Shown one piece after another: positions 1-7,044 of a stretch of 8,260 bases of DNA. This stretch comes from an uncultured Erysipelotrichaceae bacterium. Lineage in GTDB: Bacteria > Bacillota_I > Bacilli_A > Erysipelotrichales > Coprobacillaceae. Each line of letters begins with the position of its first letter. Within the stretch, counting starts at the first letter, position 1. The notes beneath the pieces were generated by a model. It saw nothing but the letters and a program-made list of their open reading frames with translations, was not told where the DNA came from and made no database searches. Both the position numbers and the translations under genes were made by a program. Where the stretch lies: positions 1 through 8,260 of the forward strand of contig CALDMQ010000283.1 of the NCBI GenBank assembly GCA_937917505.1, written 5' to 3'.

Positions 1-711
1 ATATGTTATAGATTTTCCGTTTTCTATTTCAATGATTTGATTTGTAATTTGATCAATAAAATATCTGTCATGAGAAACCATAATAATCGCATGTGGATAA
101 CTTTTTAAATAACCTTCTAGCCATTCGATTGATTCAACATCTAAGTGGTTTGTTGGTTCGTCTAATAACAATAGACTTGGTTTTAATAACAATAATCTTC
201 CTAAAGATATTCTCGTTTTTTGTCCACCTGATAAAATGCCGATAGGCATATCCCAAGTGTCTTCTTCAAAACCTAAACCTTTTAAAACACCCTTGATTTG
301 ACTTTGATAAGAATATCCACCACCAATTTCAAATTCATAAGAAAGTTGATCATATTGTTTCATAATATCTTCAAGATGTTCACCACTTGCCATTTGTTGT
401 TCTAATTCACGTAAACGTTTTTCCTTTTTTAGTAGTGGCTTAAAAACATCTAATAAAGCATCATAGATAGATAAAGTTGAATCAACTGTATTATGTTGAG
501 ATAAATAACCAATAGATGTTTCTTTAGACATAAAAATATCTCCACTATCATAACTTTCTTCTTCACAAAGAATACGTAATAAAGTGGTTTTACCAGCCCC
601 ATTGACACCAATAATGGCTATTTTATCATGATCTTCAATTTTAAATGTAATATCTTTAAGTAATTCATTTCCTTGAAATGATTTTTTTAAAGATGAACAA
701 GCAAGTATCAT
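1..711 (-). CDS. ABC-F family ATP-binding protein, N-terminal part (runs off left edge)
   Basis: This reading frame starts at ATG 711-709 and stays open to base 1, giving the first 237 residues of a longer protein. The first ABC ATPase domain is complete in its key motifs: Walker A GVNGAGKT (residues 35-42), signature LSGGQ (160-164), Walker B LLLLDEPTNHLD (180-191) and the H-loop SHDRYF (213-218). Between Walker A and the signature lies a charged helical arm (about 90-125), typical of ABC-F proteins. No membrane segments are present. ABC-F proteins are soluble twin-ATPase factors that act on ribosomes; some are translation factors (EttA) and some give antibiotic protection. The arm and the GGGYSYQSQIKGVLKGLGF stretch resemble the YdiF-like group, but the subfamily cannot be fixed without the second ATPase domain. 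The start is supported by AAGGTGAT at 717-724. The gene is divergent from the aconitase operon. Confidence 0.93.
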   Translation of the reverse strand, partial: MILACSSLKKSFQGNELLKDITFKIEDHDKIAIIGVNGAGKTTLLRILCEEESYDSGDIFMSKETSIGYLSQHNTVDSTLSIYDALLDVFKPLLKKEKRLRELEQQMASGEHLEDIMKQYDQLSYEFEIGGGYSYQSQIKGVLKGLGFEEDTWDMPIGILSGGQKTRISLGRLLLLKPSLLLLDEPTNHLDVESIEWLEGYLKSYPHAIIMVSHDRYFIDQITNQIIEIENGKSITY

Positions 712-728
712 ATTTTATCACCTTGTTT

Positions 729-767
729 ATTGTAGCATAAGTCTATAAAAATGAAAACTTTATTATA
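729..767 (-). promoter_or_regulatory. candidate -10 boxes for the ABC-F gene
   Basis: Read on the minus strand there is a TATAAT at 767-762 and a TGCTACAAT extended -10 at 737-729. Neither has a convincing -35 box at the right distance. The nearer one would start transcription inside the ribosome binding site, so the distal TATAAT, giving a leader of about 45 bases, is the better candidate. This is inference from sequence alone. Confidence 0.3.
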
Positions 768-875
768 AAAATAGATAAAATATGTATTGATGTATCTTTT
801 ATTTAGAATTTATATGTCTTTTTTGATTATTTTTCTATTTTTCATAAGATTTTCATCATTTTCTAAAACGAATTG

Positions 876-904
876 TTGCTCAATTGTTCATATTCATGTA
901 TAAT
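876..904 (+). promoter_or_regulatory. promoter of the aconitase operon
   Basis: A perfect -10 box TATAAT lies at 899-904, with TTGCTC at 876-881 as the -35 box and an exact 17-base spacer. The expected start of transcription is near 911, just upstream of the ribosome binding site at 918-927. The -35 box matches only the TTG of the consensus. The -10 box overlaps a perfect palindrome, which suggests that repressor binding would block polymerase. Confidence 0.7.
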
Positions 905-917
905 TGTATACAATTAT
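900..917. promoter_or_regulatory. putative GntR-family operator (perfect 18-bp palindrome)
   Basis: ATAATTGTATACAATTAT is a perfect inverted repeat with 9-base arms. Its core TTGTATACAA (904-913) matches the general form of operators of FadR/FCD-type GntR regulators (TNGTNNNACNA-like). It covers most of the -10 box and the expected transcription start. The third gene of the operon encodes an FCD-type GntR protein, so autoregulation of the whole operon, probably by repression, is the simplest reading. The palindrome is seen directly; the binding protein is inferred. Confidence 0.65.
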
Positions 918-927
918 AGGAAGGGGG
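918..927 (+). promoter_or_regulatory. ribosome binding site that fixes the aconitase start
   Basis: The purine run AGGAAGGGGG sits 6 bases before ATG 934. It excludes the in-frame TTG at 904, which lies within the -10 box and the operator and could not be translated from the predicted transcript. Confidence 0.75.
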
Positions 928-933
928 ACAATT

Positions 934-2853
934 ATGAATTTAGCATATAAGATTTTAAGTTCTCATTTAAAAGAAGGGAAACTTGTTGCAGGTGAACAAA
1001 TTTGTATTGGAATTGATCAAACCTTAACCCAAGATTCTACAGGGACAATGGCTTATTTGCAACTTGAGGCTATGGATATTGGTCATGTAGCAGTGGAAAA
1101 AGCTGTTGCTTATATTGATCATAATATGTTACAGACAGGTTTTGAAAATATGGATGATCATGAATTTATTCGTAGTGTTGCAAAAAAACATGGGATTACA
1201 TTTTCTAAGCCGGGAAATGGTGTGTGTCATCAACTTCAATTAGAAAATTTCTCTAAACCAAAAAAGACATTAGTTGGAAGTGATTCTCATACGCCAACTT
1301 GTGGAGCGATGGGAATGATTGCGATTGGTGCAGGAGGATTAGATGTTGCAGTTGCGATGGCAACAGGAAAGTATTATTTACAATGTCCTCGTGTGATTCA
1401 AGTGAATTTGACAGGAGAAAAAACACCTTGGGTGAGTGCTAAAGATATAATTTTAAAAATTTTACAAGAGTTATCGGTCAAAGGTGGTGTTAATAAAATT
1501 GTAGAGTATACAGGAGATGGAATAGCAACTTTATCTTTAACTGATCGTGCTACAATTTGTAATATGGGCGCAGAACTTGGTGCCACTACTTCTATATTCC
1601 CAACTGATGAAAGAACTTTAGAATATTTACACCAACAAGGTCGTGCTGATGATTTTATTGAAATAAAGGCTGATGAGGATGCAACTTATGATGAAAGATT
1701 AGATATTGATTTGTCAACTTTATCACCAATGGTTGCAAAACCTCATAGTCCTGATGCAGTTGTGAACGTAAAAGAACTAGAAGGAATGCATATCAACCAA
1801 GTTGTGATTGGATCGTGTACAAACTCATCATTTGCGGATATGATGCGTGTTGCTCAAATCTTAAAAGGACGTAAAGTCGCAGATCATGTATCACTTGTCA
1901 TTGCACCGGGATCATCTTCAATTCTTGCGATGCTTTCTCAAAACGGTGCTCTTGCAGATATGATTCAAGCTGGTGCGAGAATATTAGAGTGTGGTTGTGG
2001 ACCTTGTATTGGTATGGGGCAAGCACCTTTATCAAAAGGGATATCATTAAGAACAATCAATCGTAATTTTAAAGGACGTTCAGGAACAAATGATGCAGGT
2101 GTCTACCTTGTTTCTCCTGAAGTAGCTGCTTTATCTGCAATCAAAGGATATTTATCTTGTGAGTTTGAAGTTGATATGTACTTAAAAGAAGTTCCTAATA
2201 CTCCATTTATAAAAAATAGTTATTTCTTTATTCATGATTATGATCCTGATGCATCTATTTATATGGGGCCTAATATCAAACCTGTTCCTAGAGGAGAAAA
2301 GTTAGATAATGAAATCAAAGGAAAAGTGGTTTTGAAAGTGGGAGATCATATTTCTACTGATCATATTGTGCCATCAGATTCAAAATTGTTACCATATCGT
2401 TCTAATATCCCATATTTAGCACGTTTCTCATTTAGTAAAGTTGATCCAGATTTCTACCAAAGAGCGATTGATAATCATGGTGGATTTATTGTTGGTGGAG
2501 ATAATTATGGACAAGGCTCTTCTCGTGAACATGCGGCATTAGTGCCTAATTATTTGAAAATCAAAGCTGTTTTTGCTTTGTCATTTGCGAGAATTCATCG
2601 TTCTAACTTAATTAATAATGGAATTTTACCTTTAGTGATTGATAAACAAGGATATGATTTCTTTAATGATCAAGATGAATATGTTTTGTTCAATGTGAAA
2701 GAGGCTGTAGAAAATAATAAAGATATCATTGTTCAAAACATTTCTACTCAAGAAACAATCACAGCGAGTTTAAAACTTACATCTAGAGAAAAAATAATGA
2801 TATTACAAGGTGGTCTATTAAATACTATCAAAGTGTTAGGAGGAGATTTTTAA
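934..2853 (+). CDS. acn: aconitate hydratase (short, Aquifex-type single-chain aconitase)
   Basis: Cytoplasmic [4Fe-4S] enzyme of 639 residues that interconverts citrate and isocitrate through cis-aconitate. The catalytic part carries GSDSHTPTCGAMG (115-127), GSCTNSS with cluster ligand Cys295, and CGPCIG with ligands Cys355 and Cys358. The C-terminal swivel domain carries GDHISTDHI (470-478) and GQGSSREHAAL (526-536), which includes substrate-binding Ser/Arg positions. At about 640 residues it is much shorter than AcnA (about 890) or AcnB and fits the compact putative-aconitase family (Aquifex type), which is closer to LeuC/LeuD but fused in one chain. Homoaconitase or isopropylmalate isomerase activity is less likely because the next gene encodes an isocitrate dehydrogenase. 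ATG 934 is chosen from its ribosome binding site. The stop codon overlaps the next start by one base (TAATG), indicating translational coupling. Confidence 0.93.
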   Translation: MNLAYKILSSHLKEGKLVAGEQICIGIDQTLTQDSTGTMAYLQLEAMDIGHVAVEKAVAYIDHNMLQTGFENMDDHEFIRSVAKKHGITFSKPGNGVCHQLQLENFSKPKKTLVGSDSHTPTCGAMGMIAIGAGGLDVAVAMATGKYYLQCPRVIQVNLTGEKTPWVSAKDIILKILQELSVKGGVNKIVEYTGDGIATLSLTDRATICNMGAELGATTSIFPTDERTLEYLHQQGRADDFIEIKADEDATYDERLDIDLSTLSPMVAKPHSPDAVVNVKELEGMHINQVVIGSCTNSSFADMMRVAQILKGRKVADHVSLVIAPGSSSILAMLSQNGALADMIQAGARILECGCGPCIGMGQAPLSKGISLRTINRNFKGRSGTNDAGVYLVSPEVAALSAIKGYLSCEFEVDMYLKEVPNTPFIKNSYFFIHDYDPDASIYMGPNIKPVPRGEKLDNEIKGKVVLKVGDHISTDHIVPSDSKLLPYRSNIPYLARFSFSKVDPDFYQRAIDNHGGFIVGGDNYGQGSSREHAALVPNYLKIKAVFALSFARIHRSNLINNGILPLVIDKQGYDFFNDQDEYVLFNVKEAVENNKDIIVQNISTQETITASLKLTSREKIMILQGGLLNTIKVLGGDF

Positions 2854-3845
2854 TGAAAGCTGTTTTAATACCGGGAGATGGCATTGGTCCAGAAATCTCT
2901 CAAAGTGTTATAGATATAACAAATGCTATGAAACTTGATATCGAATGGTTGATTTTTCAAGCTGGTGCAGAATATGCAAAGAAAACAAACAAAGTTTTTG
3001 AAGATGGTTTAGTTGATGCAATTAAGAAATATAAATGGGCTTTAAAAGGGCCTACTGCGACACCTATTGGTACAGGTTTTCGTAGTGTAAATGTTGCTTT
3101 AAGACAAAAGTTCTCGACTTATGCTAATGTGAGACCTATTCGTTCTTTTAAAGGAATTGATTCTCGCTATGAAAATGTTGATTTGGTCATGATTAGAGAA
3201 AATACGGAAGATTTATATAAAGGTATTGAGTATATGGTGAATGAAAATGTGGCACATGGAGTGAAGCTCATTACACGTGATGCAAGTGAAAAGATTTGTC
3301 GTTATGCTTTTGAATATGCAAGAGATAATCATAGAAAAAAAGTAACAGCTATTCATAAAGCGAATATTATGAAATTGACTGATGGTTTGTTTTTAAATGC
3401 TTTTCGTAATATAGCAAAAGATTATCCAGATATTGACACACAAGAAGTAATTATAGATAATATGTGTATGCAATTGGTATTGCATCCTGAAACATTTGAT
3501 GTTTTGGTAGCACCTAATTTATATGGTGATATTGTTTCAGATTTATGTGCAGGTTTAGTTGGTGGATTAGGTTTTGCACCAAGTGGTAATATTGGTGATG
3601 ATTATCGTATTTATGAAGCTGTTCATGGGAGTGCACCAGATATTGCTGGAAAAAACATTGCTAATCCAAGTGCTTTGTTATTGGCATTTGCATTAATGCT
3701 TGAAGCATTGGATAAAAAAGAAGAAGCAACTCGTTTAAGAGGAGCTTTAGAAAAAGTTGTAGAAAAGGGTGAAATAGTGACTCCAGATATTGGAGGACAA
3801 GCCTCTATAACAGAATTTACACAAGCAATTATAGAATATTTATAG
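2853..3845 (+). CDS. icd: NAD-dependent isocitrate dehydrogenase
   Basis: Cytoplasmic beta-decarboxylating dehydrogenase of 330 residues, converting isocitrate to 2-oxoglutarate and CO2. The N-terminus has the PGDGIGPEI motif (7-15). FRSVNVALRQKF supplies Ser78 and Asn80, the positions that bind the extra carboxylate of isocitrate, plus Arg84; Arg94, Arg115, catalytic Tyr122 and Lys169, and metal-binding Asp202, Asp226 and Asp230 are all present. HGSAPDIAG (258-266) has Asp-Ile where NADP enzymes have Lys-Tyr, so NAD is the expected cofactor. Length fits the NAD-IDH/LeuB-like short form. Homoisocitrate or isopropylmalate dehydrogenase is less likely given RSVN and RENTEDLY. The ribosome binding site AGGAGG lies inside the end of the aconitase gene, and the start overlaps its stop. 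The product feeds glutamate synthesis. Confidence 0.93.
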   Translation: MKAVLIPGDGIGPEISQSVIDITNAMKLDIEWLIFQAGAEYAKKTNKVFEDGLVDAIKKYKWALKGPTATPIGTGFRSVNVALRQKFSTYANVRPIRSFKGIDSRYENVDLVMIRENTEDLYKGIEYMVNENVAHGVKLITRDASEKICRYAFEYARDNHRKKVTAIHKANIMKLTDGLFLNAFRNIAKDYPDIDTQEVIIDNMCMQLVLHPETFDVLVAPNLYGDIVSDLCAGLVGGLGFAPSGNIGDDYRIYEAVHGSAPDIAGKNIANPSALLLAFALMLEALDKKEEATRLRGALEKVVEKGEIVTPDIGGQASITEFTQAIIEYL

Positions 3846-3855
3846 GAGGTTTATT

Positions 3856-4533
3856 ATGCCATCGCATAGTTTGTTTGATCAAGTCAATCATGGATCTTTA
3901 GGAAATAAAATATTTGTATTATTGAGAGATCGTATTTTGAATGATGAATATGAAAATGGGCAAAAGTTAAATGAATTAACTTTAGCGAATGAATTGAAAA
4001 TTAGCCGTACACCTATTCGAGAAGCTTTAAAACAACTAGAATTAGAAGGTTTGGTTGAAAGTATTCCTAATAAAGGTGTTTATGTGAAAGGTTTTTCACC
4101 GCGAGATATTGATGATATGTTTGAAATTCGTTTGTCATTAGAAGGGCTAGCTATTCAATTAGCTATTGAAAGAATGGATGAAGAGCATTTGATACATATT
4201 AAAGATGTGTTTGAATTGATGGAATTTTATACTGCAAAAAAAGATCAAGATAAAATTAATGATTTGAATATTTTATATCATGAAACAATTTATCAAGCTA
4301 CACAATCAACATATTTTGAACAACTCTTAAAAGATATCCACTATTATGTTTCTGTAACTAGTCGTCATTCTATTACACAAGTTGAAAGATTAGAATCTGC
4401 TCTTAAAGAACATCGTGCGATTTTAGATGCTATTATTGAAGGTGATAAGAATAAAGCTAAGGAAACAATTCAAAAACATATTCGTAAAACACAAGTTTTA
4501 GTTAGAAAATATTATGAAAAAAAAGCAGGATAA
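3856..4533 (+). CDS. GntR-family (FadR/FCD subfamily) transcriptional regulator
   Basis: This 225-residue DNA-binding protein has an N-terminal winged helix-turn-helix (about 15-80) with the typical LANELKISRTPIREALKQLE recognition region and a PNKGVYV wing. The C-terminal all-helical FCD ligand domain (about 85-215) keeps three putative metal-binding histidines: His142 (YHETI), His186 (EHRAILDAI) and His208. The usual Asp four residues before the first His is Asn138. Such proteins bind small carboxylic acids, often through a metal ion, which suits a regulator of citrate/isocitrate metabolism; the effector is not identifiable here. It starts 10 bases after the isocitrate dehydrogenase stop, with TAGGAGG overlapping that stop, so it belongs to the operon. 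The best candidate target is the palindrome at 900-917. The last 17 bases of the gene carry part of the terminator of the convergent MATE gene. Confidence 0.93.
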   Translation: MPSHSLFDQVNHGSLGNKIFVLLRDRILNDEYENGQKLNELTLANELKISRTPIREALKQLELEGLVESIPNKGVYVKGFSPRDIDDMFEIRLSLEGLAIQLAIERMDEEHLIHIKDVFELMEFYTAKKDQDKINDLNILYHETIYQATQSTYFEQLLKDIHYYVSVTSRHSITQVERLESALKEHRAILDAIIEGDKNKAKETIQKHIRKTQVLVRKYYEKKAG

Positions 4534-4539
4534 CCTGCT
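4517..4539 (-). terminator. intrinsic terminator of the MATE gene
   Basis: On the minus strand AGCAGG, loop TTAT, CCTGCT forms a 6-bp GC-containing stem followed at once by a run of T (4523-4517). It lies 9 bases beyond the MATE stop and inside the last codons of the gntR gene. Confidence 0.75.
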
Positions 4540-4543
4540 AATG

Positions 4544-4578
4544 AGTCCTATGATGATGTTATAGGACTTAATTTTTTT
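4544..4578 (+). terminator. intrinsic terminator of the acn-icd-gntR operon
   Basis: AGTCCTAT (4544-4551) pairs with ATAGGACT (4561-4568) across a 9-base loop; the stem is followed by TAA and seven T residues (4572-4578). It begins 10 bases after the gntR stop. The MATE stop codon (4550-4548) lies in its left arm. Confidence 0.8.
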
Positions 4579-5891
4579 ATTTTGATTTGATAGCTGATAT
4601 AAAGTAAGATGGCTGCTCCTGCCCATGCAAAGACTTCTGCAAAATAAATTCCATCTTGGCCAATCCATAGAGGTAAAAATAACGCTATTGTAATTCTCAT
4701 GATTAATTCTACAATCCCTGATAACATAGGAATGAATGTATTTTCCATACCTTGTAAAGCACTTCGATAAGTGTGTAAAATATAAAGGATTGGCAAACAA
4801 TAAGCCATAATAGATAGATAACGATAGGCAATATGTAAAACTTGTTTTGATTCTTCAGGTGTCCCAGAAATAAACATCATCAATATCTTTTGCCCAAATA
4901 CCAACATACCAATACCGATAATAACAGATGTTGCTAGTGAGAGGAGATTTGCTTGAAAAACACCATTTTTCATACGTTTATATTTCTTAGCACCAAAGTT
5001 TTGACTGTTGAAAGTTGTGATTGCATATCCAAATGAAATGGCTGCAACTTCTAATAAACCATAGAGCTTATTTGTAGCAGTAAAACCTGCAACGAATAAG
5101 AATCCAAATCCATTAACAACAGATTGAACAATGATTCCACCTACAGATATGATGAGGTTTTGAAAAGCTAAAGGAGAACCTATTTTATATAAAGTCATTG
5201 TGATAGGTACATCAAAACGAAAACTTTCTTTGTTAAATTTGAAAGGTAATTCTTTTAATAAGACATAAAAACATAAAAATGTCGCAAGACATTGAGCAAT
5301 AAGAGTTGCAATGGCAGCCCCAGCAATACCCCAACCAAATGTAATCACAAATAATAAATCTAGTACAATGTTTGTTAGAGCAGCACACATCATTGCAATT
5401 AAAGGCGTACGACTATTTCCTAAAGAACGCAGTATACTTGCAAAACAGTTATAAAACATCACAATAATAATTCCACCACACATGACTCTTAAATAAGTAA
5501 TTGAACCTTGAATGATATTAGATGGTGTGTTTAATAAAACAAGCAAGGGCTCAATGATGATTTGTGAAAGAATTGTTAATACAATAGCGAATACGAAACA
5601 GTTTACAAAAATCATTGCCATTGTTCTTTTCATTAAATCATATTCTTGTGCTCCATAAGCATGGGAGATACGAATAGAAAACCCTTGTGTAAATCCCATG
5701 ATAATACCTAAAATAGCCCAGTTAATCCAATCGGCTGCACCAAGGCTTGCTAGAGCATCAACGCCTAAAACTTGTCCGACAATCATTGTATCGATCATTG
5801 TATAGAGTTGTTGGAGAATATTTCCAAACATTAAAGGTATAGCAAATAAAAAAATCAATCGAATGGGTTTACCAGATGTCATATTTTTCAC
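4548..5891 (-). CDS. MATE-family multidrug/metabolite efflux transporter
   Basis: A 447-residue inner-membrane protein made almost wholly of hydrophobic helices, consistent with the 12 membrane segments in two six-helix halves of MATE transporters, which export cationic drugs, dyes or metabolites using Na+ or H+ gradients. Family marks include the N-terminal MTSGKPIRLIFLFAIPLMFG followed by QQLYTMIDTMIVG, ISHAYGAQ (75-82), LGNSRTPL (157-164), SQNFGAKKYKRMKNG (296-310) in the second half, and YRSALQGMENTFIPM (375-389). Substrate and coupling ion cannot be read from the sequence. The start is GTG 5891, chosen because AAAGGAAGTGG lies at a workable distance upstream; the in-frame ATG at 5882 would be too far from it. 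It stands alone, convergent with the gntR operon and divergent from asparaginase. No adjacent regulator of MarR or TetR type is present. Confidence 0.92.
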   Translation of the reverse strand: MKNMTSGKPIRLIFLFAIPLMFGNILQQLYTMIDTMIVGQVLGVDALASLGAADWINWAILGIIMGFTQGFSIRISHAYGAQEYDLMKRTMAMIFVNCFVFAIVLTILSQIIIEPLLVLLNTPSNIIQGSITYLRVMCGGIIIVMFYNCFASILRSLGNSRTPLIAMMCAALTNIVLDLLFVITFGWGIAGAAIATLIAQCLATFLCFYVLLKELPFKFNKESFRFDVPITMTLYKIGSPLAFQNLIISVGGIIVQSVVNGFGFLFVAGFTATNKLYGLLEVAAISFGYAITTFNSQNFGAKKYKRMKNGVFQANLLSLATSVIIGIGMLVFGQKILMMFISGTPEESKQVLHIAYRYLSIMAYCLPILYILHTYRSALQGMENTFIPMLSGIVELIMRITIALFLPLWIGQDGIYFAEVFAWAGAAILLYISYQIKIKKLSPITSS

Positions 5892-5918
5892 GATTCCACT
5901 TCCTTTCTCATATTCAAT

Positions 5919-5948
5919 AATCTAACATAGCTGTCATAAAAAGTCTAA
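5919..5948 (-). promoter_or_regulatory. weak candidate promoter of the MATE gene
   Basis: On the minus strand TGTTAGATT (5927-5919) resembles an extended -10 box, with TTAGAC at 5948-5943 as a poor -35 box 18 bases upstream. No better promoter is seen between the two divergent genes in this direction. Confidence 0.3.
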
Positions 5949-5976
5949 TTGTTTTTATATAGAAGTATGTTATAAT
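5949..5976 (+). promoter_or_regulatory. promoter of the asparaginase gene
   Basis: TTGTTT (5949-5954) and a perfect TATAAT (5971-5976) are separated by 16 bases. TG at 5968-5969 makes it an extended -10 (TGTTATAAT). Transcription should start near 5983, leaving a leader of about 27 bases with no room for a riboswitch. Confidence 0.72.
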
Positions 5977-6009
5977 GGGGAAAGTTGAAAATGGAAAGGA
6001 ATGAATGAT

Positions 6010-6990
6010 ATGAAAACAGTTGCAATAGTGGCAACGGGTGGAACAATTGCTGGAACAGGACAACAAGGAAAAACAGTAGCTTATCATGCTGGGGAAATGG
6101 ATGTCAATGAAGTTATTGCTTCGATTCCGAGTTTGAAAGATGTTGCTCATATTGAATCTTATCAATTAATGAATGTGGATAGTAATGAAATGGGACCTGA
6201 AAGATGGATACAATTGTCGCATAAAATCAATGAGATTGTTTTAGATGATCATATTGATGGTGTAGTTGTAACACATGGAACAGATACATTAGATGAAACG
6301 GCTTATTTTTTAACATTAACTCTACATACAGATAAACCAGTCGTGTTGACAGGGGCTATGCGTCCTGCTACAGCAACAAGTGCTGATGGACCTTTTAACC
6401 TTTATCAAGCTATTTGTTTAGCGGTTGATGAACAAGCAAAAGGACAAGGGGTTATGGCATTGTTTTCCAATACAATTTATTCTGGGAGAGATATTCAAAA
6501 GGTTAATAATTATAAGATTGATGCTTTTGATCAAAAGGCTTTTGGTTGTTTAGGATATATGCAAGATAATGAAGTGTATTTCTTTTCTAAAACATTTAAA
6601 GTTCATACTTTAAAATCTCGTTTTTCAAAACAATCTATTGAAAGTTTACCAAAGGTTGCGATTGCTTATTTTTATGCAGGTGCAGATGCATCAATTTTAT
6701 ACCATCTCGCTTCTTCACATGAAGGAATTGTGATTGTTGGATCTGGAAATGGAAATTATAGTCAAGAGTGGTTAAAGGCAATTAATGATTTATCAACTCA
6801 GGGTATTATTTTTGTGAGGGCTTCTCGTGTATCTCATGGTATTGTTTTTGATGATCAAGTCTTTGATCCTAATCAATATTGTATAGGTTCTAATACACTG
6901 TCTGCACAAAAAGCAAGAGTTTTATTGATGTTGGCTTTGTCACAAACACATCGTTATCAAGATATTGTAGATATTTTTCATATTTATTAA
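6010..6990 (+). CDS. L-asparaginase (type II-like sequence, cytoplasmic)
   Basis: Hydrolyses L-asparagine to aspartate and ammonia. The 326-residue chain carries both family signatures: ATGGTIAG (8-15) with nucleophile Thr12, and VVVTHGTDTLDETAYF (85-100) with Thr91 and Asp92. Tyr25, Ser58 and Lys164 complete the active site at positions matching E. coli AnsB with a shift of 0-2. GAMRPATATSADGPFN (115-130), SGNGNYS (245-251) and ASRVSHG (271-277) are typical of the AnsB branch. There is no signal peptide, so unlike periplasmic AnsB it should act in the cytoplasm. ATG 6010 is chosen because AAAGGA (5995-6000) lies 9 bases upstream; the in-frame ATG at 6001 directly abuts the ribosome binding site. 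It has its own promoter and is not followed by aspartase, unlike the ansAB operon of Bacillus. A glutaminase side activity is possible but unreadable. Confidence 0.93.
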   Translation: MKTVAIVATGGTIAGTGQQGKTVAYHAGEMDVNEVIASIPSLKDVAHIESYQLMNVDSNEMGPERWIQLSHKINEIVLDDHIDGVVVTHGTDTLDETAYFLTLTLHTDKPVVLTGAMRPATATSADGPFNLYQAICLAVDEQAKGQGVMALFSNTIYSGRDIQKVNNYKIDAFDQKAFGCLGYMQDNEVYFFSKTFKVHTLKSRFSKQSIESLPKVAIAYFYAGADASILYHLASSHEGIVIVGSGNGNYSQEWLKAINDLSTQGIIFVRASRVSHGIVFDDQVFDPNQYCIGSNTLSAQKARVLLMLALSQTHRYQDIVDIFHIY

Positions 6991-7021
6991 AGATGGATAA
7001 GGTATGTCTTATTCATCTTTT
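6989..7021 (+). terminator. hairpin after asparaginase (weak intrinsic terminator or attenuator)
   Basis: AAAGATGGATAAG (6989-7001) pairs with CTTATTCATCTTT (7008-7020) over 13 positions with one G-U pair and a six-base loop; the left arm begins in the asparaginase stop codon. The T run after the stem is short (the stem's last three T plus one) and then TGC, so termination may be incomplete, letting some transcripts reach the next gene. Confidence 0.6.
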
Positions 7022-7044
7022 GCATATATTACAATGGTGATAAT

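Noticed and set aside
904..933. Ten-residue N-terminal extension of aconitase starting at TTG 904
   Set aside because: The TTG lies in the -10 box and operator, before the expected transcription start; ATG 934 has a strong ribosome binding site.
1506..1511. GTATAC core inside aconitase as a second GntR operator
   Set aside because: The flanking bases (AGA/AGG) do not continue the inverted repeat, and six-base palindromes are expected by chance.
1398..1586. 62-codon minus-strand frame inside aconitase
   Set aside because: Antisense shadow of a well-conserved coding region, with no ribosome binding site or family likeness.
4498..4800. 100-codon minus-strand frame across the gntR end and the MATE gene
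   Set aside because: Another frame of the MATE gene; its translation shows no family features, while the overlapping MATE frame is clearly conserved.
6001..6009. ATG 6001 as the asparaginase start
   Set aside because: It directly touches the AAAGGA ribosome binding site; ATG 6010 has proper spacing.
5914..6165. 83-codon minus-strand frame over the asparaginase start
   Set aside because: Antisense to conserved asparaginase residues; composition rich in Ser, Cys, Phe and Ile is typical of a shadow frame.
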